Position numbers and translations under genes: made by a program
Notes under the pieces: generated by a model
What the model was told of the DNA's origin: nothing
What the model saw: the letters and a program-made list of their open reading frames with translations, nothing else
The model's database searches: none
Shown: one piece after another, positions 1 to 7,103 of the stretch
Numbering within the stretch: the first letter of the stretch is position 1
Layout of the letters: each line of letters begins with the position of its first letter
Source of the DNA: an uncultured Verrucomicrobiota bacterium
Lineage (GTDB): Bacteria > Verrucomicrobiota > Verrucomicrobiia > Verrucomicrobiales > Verrucomicrobiaceae
Assembly: GCA_903838675.1 (NCBI GenBank)
Contig: CAILZI010000018.1
Coordinates: 1-36,975, forward strand
Length of the DNA stretch: 36,975 bases
Reading direction: 5' to 3'

Positions 1-53
1 ATTCATGCCGGGCATTTTTCCGCAGCGCTTGGTCAGCGAATGTCGTTGGCCGT
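1..53 (-). repeat. Partial attC-like repeat at window edge
   Basis: Read on the minus strand, the bases directly after the stop codon of the 54-407 gene run ACGGCCAACGACATTCGCTG, then on to an AAGCGCTGCGG segment. This is laid out like the left arm of the two complete attC-like repeats at 415-508 and 939-1031 (a -CCRAAC box, a short spacer, then a GC-rich arm ending in GCGGC/GCGG). The right arm lies outside the window, so pairing cannot be tested. The call rests mostly on position: each small gene here is followed by such a sequence. Confidence 0.3.
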
Positions 54-407
54 TCATATCACGGGTGTCCGAGTGTGGCCGCGCTCATGAATCCATGTCT
101 CCGTGAGTGAATAGGCCGCTTCCAAGGTCTCGGGAAGCTGCGCAACAGGGCAGCGGAAGAGCTGCTTCTGTTCTCTCCCGGCAAAACGGGGTGGCTTGCC
201 GACATAAGCGGCATGTACGGTAACGCTGATTTGTCCCTCGGCGTCGGGCGGAGAAAGGTTCATGCCGTAAGTGTCACCGGAGTCATCGACAATCGTGATG
301 GCGCGAATCTCCGTCTCGCAGTGAGACTGGAGTATATATAAGCCATGACGCTGTGCCCACGGTTGCAAAGCGGGATCGAGTGCGGCGTAGTTCATCGGAT
401 GGTGCAT
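54..407 (-). CDS. Small hypothetical protein in a cassette-like unit
   Basis: A 117-residue soluble protein with no family I recognise. It has no signal peptide or membrane segment; the sequence alternates short hydrophobic strands with polar stretches (for example EIRAITIVDDSGDTYGMNL), so a small alpha/beta fold is plausible. The start ATG lies a few bases inside the boundary of the attC-like repeat at 415-508 (GCTAGGC, a short spacer, ATG), and the stop is followed at once by another attC-like arm. This tight packing between recombination-site-like repeats is what is seen for integron gene cassettes, which often encode small proteins of unknown function. Function unknown. Confidence 0.6.
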   Translation of the reverse strand: MHHPMNYAALDPALQPWAQRHGLYILQSHCETEIRAITIVDDSGDTYGMNLSPPDAEGQISVTVHAAYVGKPPRFAGREQKQLFRCPVAQLPETLEAAYSLTETWIHERGHTRTPVI

Positions 408-414
408 GGTATTT

Positions 415-508
415 GCCTAGCGTCCCGGTCCAGACACCAGCAAACGGAAACCGCCGCCGCCGTGACCACTGCCACACGCGCCGCCGCCTGCATCCGTTTT
501 TGTTCGGT
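415..508 (-). repeat. attC-like recombination site (copy 1)
   Basis: On the minus strand this 94-bp element starts with ACCGAAC (502-508), continues AAAAACGGATGCAGGC and a GGCGGC tract, and ends with GACGCTAGGC, whose last seven bases (415-421) sit where the attC R' box G/TTRRRY is expected. It aligns over its whole length with the 93-bp element at 939-1031. The inner arms GGATGCAGGC and GTCTGGACC can pair with one unpaired base on the first arm, as in the L''/L' boxes of attC sites. The outer boxes of this copy match each other poorly (GCTAGGC against ACCGAAC). It lies between two small minus-strand genes. Confidence 0.5.
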
Positions 509-537
509 CTCTTGGATCTGTCACTGCTCGACTAGCC

Positions 538-918
538 TCAAATCAATGGAGCCGAGCACAGCAACACAGCCAGAAGAACGTAGTACCCTGCACAAGCTCG
601 AAACGCCACCCGGTGGGCAAATGAATGATTCTTCTGCTTCCACAGGCTGAGCAGGACCGGGAAAAGCAGAACAGGAGCTGCCAGGATCAGGAAGAAAAAC
701 CCCAACGATGCCATGCCTGACCACTGCCAAAACAAATGGGTCAAAAGAACGAGAAGGACTCCTCCATAGCAAACAAAGAGCAGGAAGAGTTGCGCCAAAA
801 AAAGAGCTGAGGCACCAGCCGCAATCAGGCGACGGCAAAGAACGAGATAGGCCACCAAACCAACTGCCGGGATCAGCAGATGAATGGAGATGGCAGTGAT
901 GATCTCAGGCAGGCGCAT
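538..918 (-). CDS. Small four-helix membrane protein in a cassette-like unit
   Basis: From the ATG at 916-918 this encodes about 126 residues with four hydrophobic stretches: IHLLIPAVGLVAYLVL near the N-terminus, SALFLAQLFLLFVCYGGVLL, then a SLGFFFLILAAPVLLFPVLL segment and a C-terminal AGYYVLLAVLLCSAPLI. An upstream ATG at 952-954 would add 12 residues but would start inside the attC-like repeat at 939-1031, so the later start is preferred; an AGGA lies upstream at a longer than usual distance. No family is recognised. The gene is flanked on both sides by attC-like repeats on the same strand, which suggests one mobile cassette. Confidence 0.6.
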   Translation of the reverse strand: MRLPEIITAISIHLLIPAVGLVAYLVLCRRLIAAGASALFLAQLFLLFVCYGGVLLVLLTHLFWQWSGMASLGFFFLILAAPVLLFPVLLSLWKQKNHSFAHRVAFRACAGYYVLLAVLLCSAPLI

Positions 919-938
919 TCCAGTGCAGCAGTTTCCTG

Positions 939-1031
939 GTCGAACGCTCCGCATCAGTCAACCACGAGCGGGAAACGTCGCCGCAGAGACCCATGCCATG
1001 CGAGCCGCTGCCTGCATCTGTTTTGTTCGGC
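939..1031 (-). repeat. attC-like recombination site (copy 2)
   Basis: On the minus strand it begins GCCGAAC (1025-1031) and ends GTTCGAC (939-945). These end boxes are inverted complements at six of seven positions, as for the R'' and R' boxes of attC. Inside, ATGCAGGCA near the left end pairs with the complement of TGACTGAT near the right end, leaving one G bulged out, the arrangement known for L''/L' of attC. The length (93 bp), orientation and gene spacing match copy 1 at 415-508. The folding was done by eye; no covariance model was run. Confidence 0.5.
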
Positions 1032-1038
1032 GTTGCGA

Positions 1039-1236
1039 TCATGGGCTGGGACGTTTTGCCGCCTCTGTCTTTCTCAAACGTTCCAGAACGACCTGAAGCC
1101 CGGGAGTAGTTTCCTGAATCTTTACCGCAGCATGATTGGAAAAGCGCCTTTCCAGCGTACTGAATCTCAGCCCCCAAAAACTCCTTTCCTCCGAACGCCG
1201 GGAAACCCCTGACCTGGCGGGCGAGAGGTGATCTTC
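1039..1236 (-). pseudogene. Possible 3' remnant of a third cassette gene
   Basis: An open minus-strand frame of about 65 codons ends with a TGA at 1039-1041, just before the attC-like repeat at 939-1031. Its last part reads like a protein C-terminus (IQETTPGLQVVLERLRKTEA, amphipathic and charged), but there is no ATG, and the frame is closed by a stop at about 1237, where the plus-strand cytochrome gene begins. This could be a cassette whose 5' part was lost when it was joined to the neighbouring chromosomal DNA. It could also be chance, as GC-rich DNA has many open frames. Confidence 0.2.
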
Positions 1237-1238
1237 TC

Positions 1239-3986
1239 ATGACCCGCTTCTTTTCATTTTTACCGCAGAGTTGCCTTGCCTCCGCAGGGGCTGTGCTGCT
1301 GGCGCTGGGTGGGGGCTGGACAACCCAGACGGCCAGTGGGCAGGAGGCGGCGGTGTCTTTGGATGCGGCGCGGGAACAGGGGCGGGTGAAGTCGCGATTT
1401 TTGAAGGATGAACCGGAGGTGGCGAAGGGTGCTGGTGTGATTCCCAAGGCGAATGTGGCGGTGTTTCAGAAGGCGGTGGGGCCGATGCTGAAGAAGAGCT
1501 GCATTGCGTGTCATGGGCCGGAAAAGGCGAAGGGGCGGCTGCGCCTCGACCAGCTGAATCCGGATCTGTTGCATGGGCCGGATGCGGAGCGGTGGCGCGA
1601 GGTTTTCAATGCGCTGAGCAAATCAGAGATGCCGCCGGAGGACGAGCCGGATTACGCGCTGGCGGCGGCGGATCGGGGCACGATGGTGGACTGGCTGAGC
1701 GCGGAGCTGAATGCGGCATCGGTGGTGCGGCGCAGCAGCCAGGAGCATTCCTCGTTTCGGCGGCTGACGAATTACGAGTACAACTACGCGCTGCAGGACA
1801 TCCTGGGGCTGCCCTTTCCTCTCGCGGACAAACTACCACCGGAAACCACCTCCCCGGACGGTTTTAACAACAGCTCGGATCTGCTGCAGATGTCGGCCAT
1901 GCAGTTTGACACCTATCGTGAGCTGGGGCTGAAGGCGCTGAAGCGGGCGACGGTGAGTGGTGAGCGTCCGCAGGCGGTCACCTACATCATCTCGATGCAG
2001 GAGGAGATGGCGAAGGCGGTGGCCAAGGAAGCGGATAAGAAGGCCAGGGATGCGGAAAAGGCGGCGAAGGCGGCGAAGGCGGCTGCGGAAAAAGTTGCCA
2101 AGGCGGCGACAGGAAAGGTTGCGAAGGTGCCCGCCAAGGATGCGAAGACCGACGAACCCAAAAAGAACACGCAACGGTCGAAGAACATGCCGCAGCTGGT
2201 GCAGCGGAAAACCGGCGAGCGCATGGATTTTGCCGAGGGCGAGGAGCAGCCGCGCGCTGAGGCTGCGGTGGGGCAAACCCCTGCCCCGTCTCCGGTGGTG
2301 CTGGAGCTGCCCCGGGGCCGTGAGCTGAAGCTGGACCTGGACCGCTTTCTTCCTGACGAAGGGACGATGCGCGTGCGCATCCGCGCCGGGCGCTCGAGCA
2401 TGAAGCCGGACGAGTATGCGAGCCTGCGCCTGATCTTCAGCGCGCACACGAGCAACAACGCGAACTTCTCGCAGGTGGTGAGCGCGCGTGACATGCCGGT
2501 GACGGCACCTGCGGACAAACCCGAGTTCATTGAATTCGACATCCCGCTGGGAGACATCCAGCGCAATCCGTTCCGGCAGCTCACCACGACGTTTCCACGG
2601 CGGAATGAGTTTCTGCACCTGCAGAATGTCTCGAATGCGGGCGGCGGGGAGGATGCACTGCATGTGGTGATCGACCACATCGAAATCAGCGCGCCGTTTT
2701 ATGAGCAGTGGCCGCCGCAGACGCACACGGCGATCTTCTTTGCGAGCAAGAACAAGGGCGACGAGCAGACCTATGGGCGCGAGGTGCTGAACCGGTTCCT
2801 CAAACGTGTGTGGCGCAGGCCCGTGAAAGCAGCAGAGGTCGATCAATTCATGTCGCTGTATGCGAAGTATCGTCCGGGGTTTGCGACCTTTGAAGAGGCG
2901 ATGGTGGAGGTGCTGGCCACGGCGCTTTCCACCCCGGAGTTTCTCTACCTGACGCAGCGGGTGGCGGACGCCAAGACGAAATCGCCCAAGCAGATCAGCG
3001 CGCTGGAGCTGGCCAGCCGGCTCTCGGTGTTTTTGTGGTCGAGCATCCCGGATGATGAACTGCTGAAAGTCGCCCAGCAGGGCAAGCTGCGCGAGCCGGA
3101 GGTGCTGAATGCGCAGGTGAAGCGCATGCTGGCGGACCCGCGCGCGCGCAGGTTTTCGCAGAACTTTGTGGAGCAATGGCTGGGCTTGGACCGGATGAGC
3201 AGCGTCACGCATGTGACTGACAGCACCTTGAAAGCAGCGATGGTGGAGGAGCCCCGGGCCTTCTTTGAGGAAGTGCTGGGGCAGAACCGCAGCATCATGG
3301 ATTTCATTCATTCTGACTACGCGGTGGTGAATGAAAGGCTGGCCAACCTTTATCGGATTCCCAAGGTTTTTGGCCCGCAGTTTCGCAAGGTTCCTGTGAC
3401 GCCGCAGACGAATCGCGGCGGTCTTTTGACGAGCGCGGTGATCATGACAATGAATTCGGACGGCAAGGACTCCCACCCGCTGAAGCGTGGCGTGTGGATG
3501 ATGAAGCGCATCCTGGATGATCCGCCGCCGCCACCGCCGCCGAATGTGCCGCAGGTGGACCTGACCAATCCGGAGATTTTGAAGATGACGGTGAAGGAGC
3601 GGATCGCCGACCACCGGAACAATGCGGCCTGCAACTCCTGCCATTCCAAGATCGACCCGTGGGGCATTGCGTTTGAAAACTACGATGCGCTCGGGGCCTT
3701 CCGCACGCAGATCAAGGACAAGCCGGTGGATGCGACTTCCGAACTCTTCAACCACCAGACGCTGGCCGGCATTGACGGGCTCAAGCGCTACCTGTTCGCC
3801 GACCGGCAGGATCAGTTTGCCCAAGCGATGGTGCACAAGCTCATGACGTATGCGCTGGGCAGGCCGCTTTCGTTTGCAGACAGCGCCGACCTTGACCGTA
3901 TGACTGCGCAGCTCAGACGCGAAGGCGATGGTCTGGGTGATCTGATACGAATCATTGTCAGCAGTGACCTCTTTAACTCCCCGTAA
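1239..3986 (+). CDS. Secreted DUF1592/DUF1588 cytochrome c-type protein
   Basis: A 915-residue exported protein of the large planctomycete/verrucomicrobial family with DUF1587, DUF1595, DUF1592, DUF1588 and DUF1585 modules. Residues 1-35 are a signal peptide. A haem-binding CIACH lies at about 88-92 (PSCyt1-like part), followed by FRRLTNYEYNYALQDILGL (DUF1587, about 171-190). DUF1595/DUF1592 occupy about 500-690, then DUF1588 with RGGLLTSAVIMT near 726 and a second haem-type CNSCH followed by KIDPWG near 798, and DUF1585 at the C-terminus. Two CxxCH motifs suggest periplasmic electron transfer; the physiological partner is unknown for the family. Residues about 253-310 are a lysine/alanine-rich insert, unusually charged for this position. 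A GAGAGG precedes the ATG. The DUF1552 gene follows after 17 bp, the usual pairing. Confidence 0.92.
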   Translation: MTRFFSFLPQSCLASAGAVLLALGGGWTTQTASGQEAAVSLDAAREQGRVKSRFLKDEPEVAKGAGVIPKANVAVFQKAVGPMLKKSCIACHGPEKAKGRLRLDQLNPDLLHGPDAERWREVFNALSKSEMPPEDEPDYALAAADRGTMVDWLSAELNAASVVRRSSQEHSSFRRLTNYEYNYALQDILGLPFPLADKLPPETTSPDGFNNSSDLLQMSAMQFDTYRELGLKALKRATVSGERPQAVTYIISMQEEMAKAVAKEADKKARDAEKAAKAAKAAAEKVAKAATGKVAKVPAKDAKTDEPKKNTQRSKNMPQLVQRKTGERMDFAEGEEQPRAEAAVGQTPAPSPVVLELPRGRELKLDLDRFLPDEGTMRVRIRAGRSSMKPDEYASLRLIFSAHTSNNANFSQVVSARDMPVTAPADKPEFIEFDIPLGDIQRNPFRQLTTTFPRRNEFLHLQNVSNAGGGEDALHVVIDHIEISAPFYEQWPPQTHTAIFFASKNKGDEQTYGREVLNRFLKRVWRRPVKAAEVDQFMSLYAKYRPGFATFEEAMVEVLATALSTPEFLYLTQRVADAKTKSPKQISALELASRLSVFLWSSIPDDELLKVAQQGKLREPEVLNAQVKRMLADPRARRFSQNFVEQWLGLDRMSSVTHVTDSTLKAAMVEEPRAFFEEVLGQNRSIMDFIHSDYAVVNERLANLYRIPKVFGPQFRKVPVTPQTNRGGLLTSAVIMTMNSDGKDSHPLKRGVWMMKRILDDPPPPPPPNVPQVDLTNPEILKMTVKERIADHRNNAACNSCHSKIDPWGIAFENYDALGAFRTQIKDKPVDATSELFNHQTLAGIDGLKRYLFADRQDQFAQAMVHKLMTYALGRPLSFADSADLDRMTAQLRREGDGLGDLIRIIVSSDLFNSP

Positions 3987-4003
3987 CTACGGAGACGCAT
4001 CCT

Positions 4004-5401
4004 ATGAATCCCAAATCTCACCCACTGAATCGCAGAACCTTTCTTCGGGGCTCCGGCGTGGCGCTGGCACTGCCCTGGCTGGAAACCTTTGCGGCGAGCA
4101 GCCGCGCCAAGGACGCGACGCCGAAGCGCTTTCTCAGCGTGTATCATCCCGATGGTGTGGGCCTGCCGCTGAAGTCTGATCCGGCGGGGAGGGACTGGAG
4201 CTGGTTTCCACGCGGTGGAGAGAAGGACTTTGAACTGACCAAGGTGCTGGATGTGCTGGAACCGCTGCGCAGTGACATCACGATCTACTCCGGACTCTCG
4301 CATCCAGCGGCACGCAATGTCCACGGCCATTCGAATGCGGATCAGTATCTGACGGGCGCGCCTGTCGGGGGTTCGGGTCCCTACCAGAATACCATATCTT
4401 TGGATCAGGTGTATGCGGAGCACGCCGGTGATTTCACGCGGCATTCGTCGCTGGTGATGTCCACCAATGGCGGCGTGGGCGGTCCGCGTGGTGCGCAGAC
4501 GCAGTCGTTCAATCGTGAAGGGCGGCCGATTCCGGCGATGAACAAGCCCAAGCAGATCTTTGACCTGCTGTTTGTGACGAGCGGGAAAGATGCCGCGGCC
4601 AGGCTGGCGCGGAGCAAGAGCGCGCTCGATCTTTTGATAGCCAACACGCGCTCGCTGGGACGGCAGTTGTCCAAGCATGATCAGCAGACGCTCAGCCAGT
4701 ATCTTGATGCCGTGCGCGACACGGAGCTGAAGCTGGAGAAGGCGCAGAAGTGGCTCACCACGCCGGTGCCTGTGGTGGACACGCGCAACCTGCATCTGGA
4801 TGCCGAGCCCAAGGAAGCGCGGCTGTATTTCCAGACGATGTATGAGCTCATCTACCTCGCTTTCCTGAGTGACTCCACGCGCGTCGCGACGTTTCAACTG
4901 GGCCGTGAAAACGGCGAAGGTCCGCACGATCTGCTGTCAATGGCCGTCGGGCTTGGCAGTGCCCATGGGCTGACGCATGCGGTCAAGAATCCCGGCGGCT
5001 GGAAGAACCTGGGCACGTACAACCGCTATCAGGCCGAGGAGTTTGGCCGCTTCGCGCAGAAGCTGAAGGACACCCCGGAGCCGAATGGCAGCGGCAGCAT
5101 GCTTGACAACACGCTGGCCATGCACGGCTCCGCCTCCAGCAGTTTCCACCTCTCCCGCAACTACCCGATTATATCCGCCGGTGGTAGGAACCTTGGTTTC
5201 ACCAACGGCCGCTACCTCAAGTTTGGCAAAGGCAATGAAGACAACCAGGCGGGCGCAGGCATCGTCAGTGATGCCGGATGGACCGGCAAGATGGAGGTGG
5301 AAGAACTGCCGCTGGCTAAGCTCTTCGTCACGATTTTGCAGAGACTCGGTGTGGAGAGCGATGCGTTCGGCGGGGAGACGGGGACGCTGACGCGGGTTTG
5401 A
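4004..5401 (+). CDS. Tat-exported DUF1552 protein
   Basis: A 465-residue DUF1552 protein. The N-terminus carries a twin-arginine signal (NRRTFLRGSGVALALPW), so it should be exported folded. The body contains the family's typical RFLSVYHPDGVGLP-like opening, a central helical part and a C-terminal GNEDNQAGAGI...LPLAKLFVTILQRLG segment. DUF1552 proteins have no proven activity but occur next to DUF1592 cytochromes in planctomycetes and verrucomicrobia, as here, where a GGAG nine bases before the ATG and a 17-bp gap point to one operon. The last ~110 bp before the final residues are partly duplicated at 6464-6577. Confidence 0.92.
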   Translation: MNPKSHPLNRRTFLRGSGVALALPWLETFAASSRAKDATPKRFLSVYHPDGVGLPLKSDPAGRDWSWFPRGGEKDFELTKVLDVLEPLRSDITIYSGLSHPAARNVHGHSNADQYLTGAPVGGSGPYQNTISLDQVYAEHAGDFTRHSSLVMSTNGGVGGPRGAQTQSFNREGRPIPAMNKPKQIFDLLFVTSGKDAAARLARSKSALDLLIANTRSLGRQLSKHDQQTLSQYLDAVRDTELKLEKAQKWLTTPVPVVDTRNLHLDAEPKEARLYFQTMYELIYLAFLSDSTRVATFQLGRENGEGPHDLLSMAVGLGSAHGLTHAVKNPGGWKNLGTYNRYQAEEFGRFAQKLKDTPEPNGSGSMLDNTLAMHGSASSSFHLSRNYPIISAGGRNLGFTNGRYLKFGKGNEDNQAGAGIVSDAGWTGKMEVEELPLAKLFVTILQRLGVESDAFGGETGTLTRV

Positions 5402-5481
5402 TTTTTTTGGGGGAGGCAGGATCGCCACGCTTCTTTTCACCACTCATCAACGCCCAGCCATCGCAAGCGAACTGGCCGCCA

Positions 5482-6351
5482 TCATTCATGCTTCGGTGCC
5501 TGTACCTTGGTACTGCGCACCGGAAACACCGACTTGCCTGTTTCATAATCAACTGAGGCATACGTCAGGTCCCGAAGTTCCTGCCGGACGATTCTGGCGG
5601 ACCAGACTTCAAAGGATTCCTCCACCTGAAGCGGCGGATCTGGAACAGGCGGCAAGGGCTTGGGGGCTCGCGGCGGAGGTGGTGGGGGCCTGGCCTGATC
5701 AAACTTTCGCCAAGCTTGGAAAACTTTTGGCACAATCTTCCTTTCCACAGGCAGCCAGACAGCATCATTGAATTTACCCGCTGATATTGCGACTTGGTTG
5801 TGCACCCACCACTCCAGCAACACCTGGCTTTTTTCCGGCACATAAAAAAGTGGAAGGCCACCGGCAAGACCTCCCAACCACCGTTTGGTTTCTTCCGGCA
5901 GGCCTGCTGTCCGTTCGAGCGCGCGCGCCATGATTTCCGTGGCTGCGAGTCTGACCTGTCCGAATGCATCCAATGAATAGTCAGGAGAATGCTGCAAGCT
6001 CCCATGGGCAACGTCCTCCAGCAAATAGGGGACCACTTGAATCGACGCATGGTCGAGCAAGATGCGTTCGGCCTCCGAGTACCCTTGTTTGAGGGCATAA
6101 ACAAGCCGCAGTATGGAAGGCATGTCTCCGGCATGAATCAGCGCTTGTCCAGCCTCATGCCGGACATTCCAATCGGACGACACCAGCAGGCTGCGCAACT
6201 GGGGCACTGTGGCATGATCCACTTTCGTATTCTCCGCCAACGGGACCAGCAGATCCGGACCGAAGGGCACGAGCTTGAGACCATCGAACCCTTGGACCAT
6301 GGACGACAGGAACAAAGAACATAGAACTAGAACTTGGATCCATCTTTTCAT
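5482..6351 (-). CDS. Exported HEAT-like protein of unknown function
   Basis: About 289 residues from the ATG at 6349-6351, chosen because it opens a clean signal peptide (MKRWIQVLVLCSLFLSSMVQG); an upstream ATG at 6409-6411 would bury it. After the signal, PQLRSLLVSSDWNVRHEAGQ and the following AGDMPSILRLVYALKQGYSE and IQVVPYLLEDVAHGS segments look like paired helices of HEAT-type repeats, usually protein-binding scaffolds. A proline-rich linker (PPPPPPRAPKPLPPVP) at about residue 230 precedes a short polar C-terminal part. The gene lies between the intact DUF1552 3' end and a duplicated fragment of it, so it may have been trapped by a duplication. Confidence 0.7.
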   Translation of the reverse strand: MKRWIQVLVLCSLFLSSMVQGFDGLKLVPFGPDLLVPLAENTKVDHATVPQLRSLLVSSDWNVRHEAGQALIHAGDMPSILRLVYALKQGYSEAERILLDHASIQVVPYLLEDVAHGSLQHSPDYSLDAFGQVRLAATEIMARALERTAGLPEETKRWLGGLAGGLPLFYVPEKSQVLLEWWVHNQVAISAGKFNDAVWLPVERKIVPKVFQAWRKFDQARPPPPPPRAPKPLPPVPDPPLQVEESFEVWSARIVRQELRDLTYASVDYETGKSVFPVRSTKVQAPKHE

Positions 6352-6463
6352 GCAATGTTTGGGTGATTTCAGCCAGAAGCCTTCATACTCTACCTCGCGC
6401 ATTCTTGCCACGCGTCATTACGCAGCGAAGGTGACAATGCATGATGCCTAGCAGGAATGCCCC

Positions 6464-6577
6464 GGCAATGAAGACAACCAGGCGGGCGCGGGCATCCTGA
6501 GCGATGACGGCTGGCACGGCAGGATGGAGGTGGAAGAGCTGCCGCAGGCGAAGCTCTTCGTCACGATTTTGCAGAGG
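6464..6577 (+). pseudogene. Fragment of a second DUF1552 gene
   Basis: This 114-bp stretch aligns without gaps to 5231-5344 of the DUF1552 gene, with about a dozen mismatches by eye. Its frame is open and encodes GNEDNQAGAGILSDDGWHGR followed by MEVEELPQAKLFVTILQR. The changes mostly keep or conservatively alter residues, so it derives from a divergent paralog under selection rather than from a recent copy. Homology ends abruptly on both sides. Confidence 0.85.
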
Positions 6578-6690
6578 CGAGGGTGTGAGGTGTGGGTCGT
6601 ATCGCATGTTAAATAAAACATGGCCAACCCAGCGCTGAATGACATCCAAGGGACCTAGCGAGGACGCGCCTTGAAGGGAGCTGGCCATTT

Positions 6691-6737
6691 GGAGTGCGGT
6701 CGCGCAGTGAGGAACGAATGGAGCTACCGCTTTCCGC
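6691..6737. repeat. Dispersed repeat segment (GGAGTGCGGTCGCG type)
   Basis: GGAGTGCGGTCGCG at 6691-6704 and GGAGCTACCGCTTTCCGC at about 6720-6737 recur, in the same order and spacing class, inside the MITE-like element at 19285-19344. This indicates a dispersed repeat family, here without visible terminal repeats. Confidence 0.5.
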
Positions 6738-6741
6738 AGGG

Positions 6742-7062
6742 TGATGGGCTTCGTCATTGCGATGAGAGGTTCAACACCACGTGGCCTCACGCGGCGCTCT
6801 CGGAGAGAGCGCCCTACCTGGTGCGTTGATCATGCGCTGGGCGTTCGAGAGCCCGGCGCGAGGTAGGGCGGTTTGTCCCAAACCGCCGTCGTTCGCAGGC
6901 TGGTGGGCTTCGTCATTGCGATGAGAGGTTCAACACCACACGGCCTCACGCGGCGCTCTCGGAGAGAGCGCCCTACCTGGTGGGTTGATCATGCGCTGGA
7001 TGTTCGAGAGCCCGGCGTGAGGTAGGGCGGTTTGTCCCAAACCGCCGTCGTTCGCAGGCTGG
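6742..7062. repeat. Tandem 159-bp repeat with palindromes, two copies
   Basis: Two head-to-tail copies with a 159-bp period (for example TGGGCTTCGTCATTGCGATG at 6745 and 6904; a third start, TGGGC, at 7063). Each copy holds two perfect palindromes: arms GGCGCTCTC/GAGAGCGCC around GGA (6793-6813; 6952-6972) and arms GGCGGTTTG/CAAACCGCC around TCC (6867-6887; 7026-7046). The palindromes are linked by a further inverted pair, CCCTACCT and AGGTAGGG. The copies differ at only a few positions, so the duplication is recent. No gene is seen in 6352-7103 apart from the DUF1552 scrap. Confidence 0.85.
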
Positions 7063-7103
7063 TGGGCATGACGCATACCACGAAAGACTCGAAAATGGCA
7101 TCC

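Noticed and set aside
1833..3836. Long open frame opposite the DUF1592 cytochrome gene
   Set aside because: It is the shadow of a strongly coding plus-strand gene in GC-rich DNA; its translation is Arg/His/Leu-rich and has no domain pattern.
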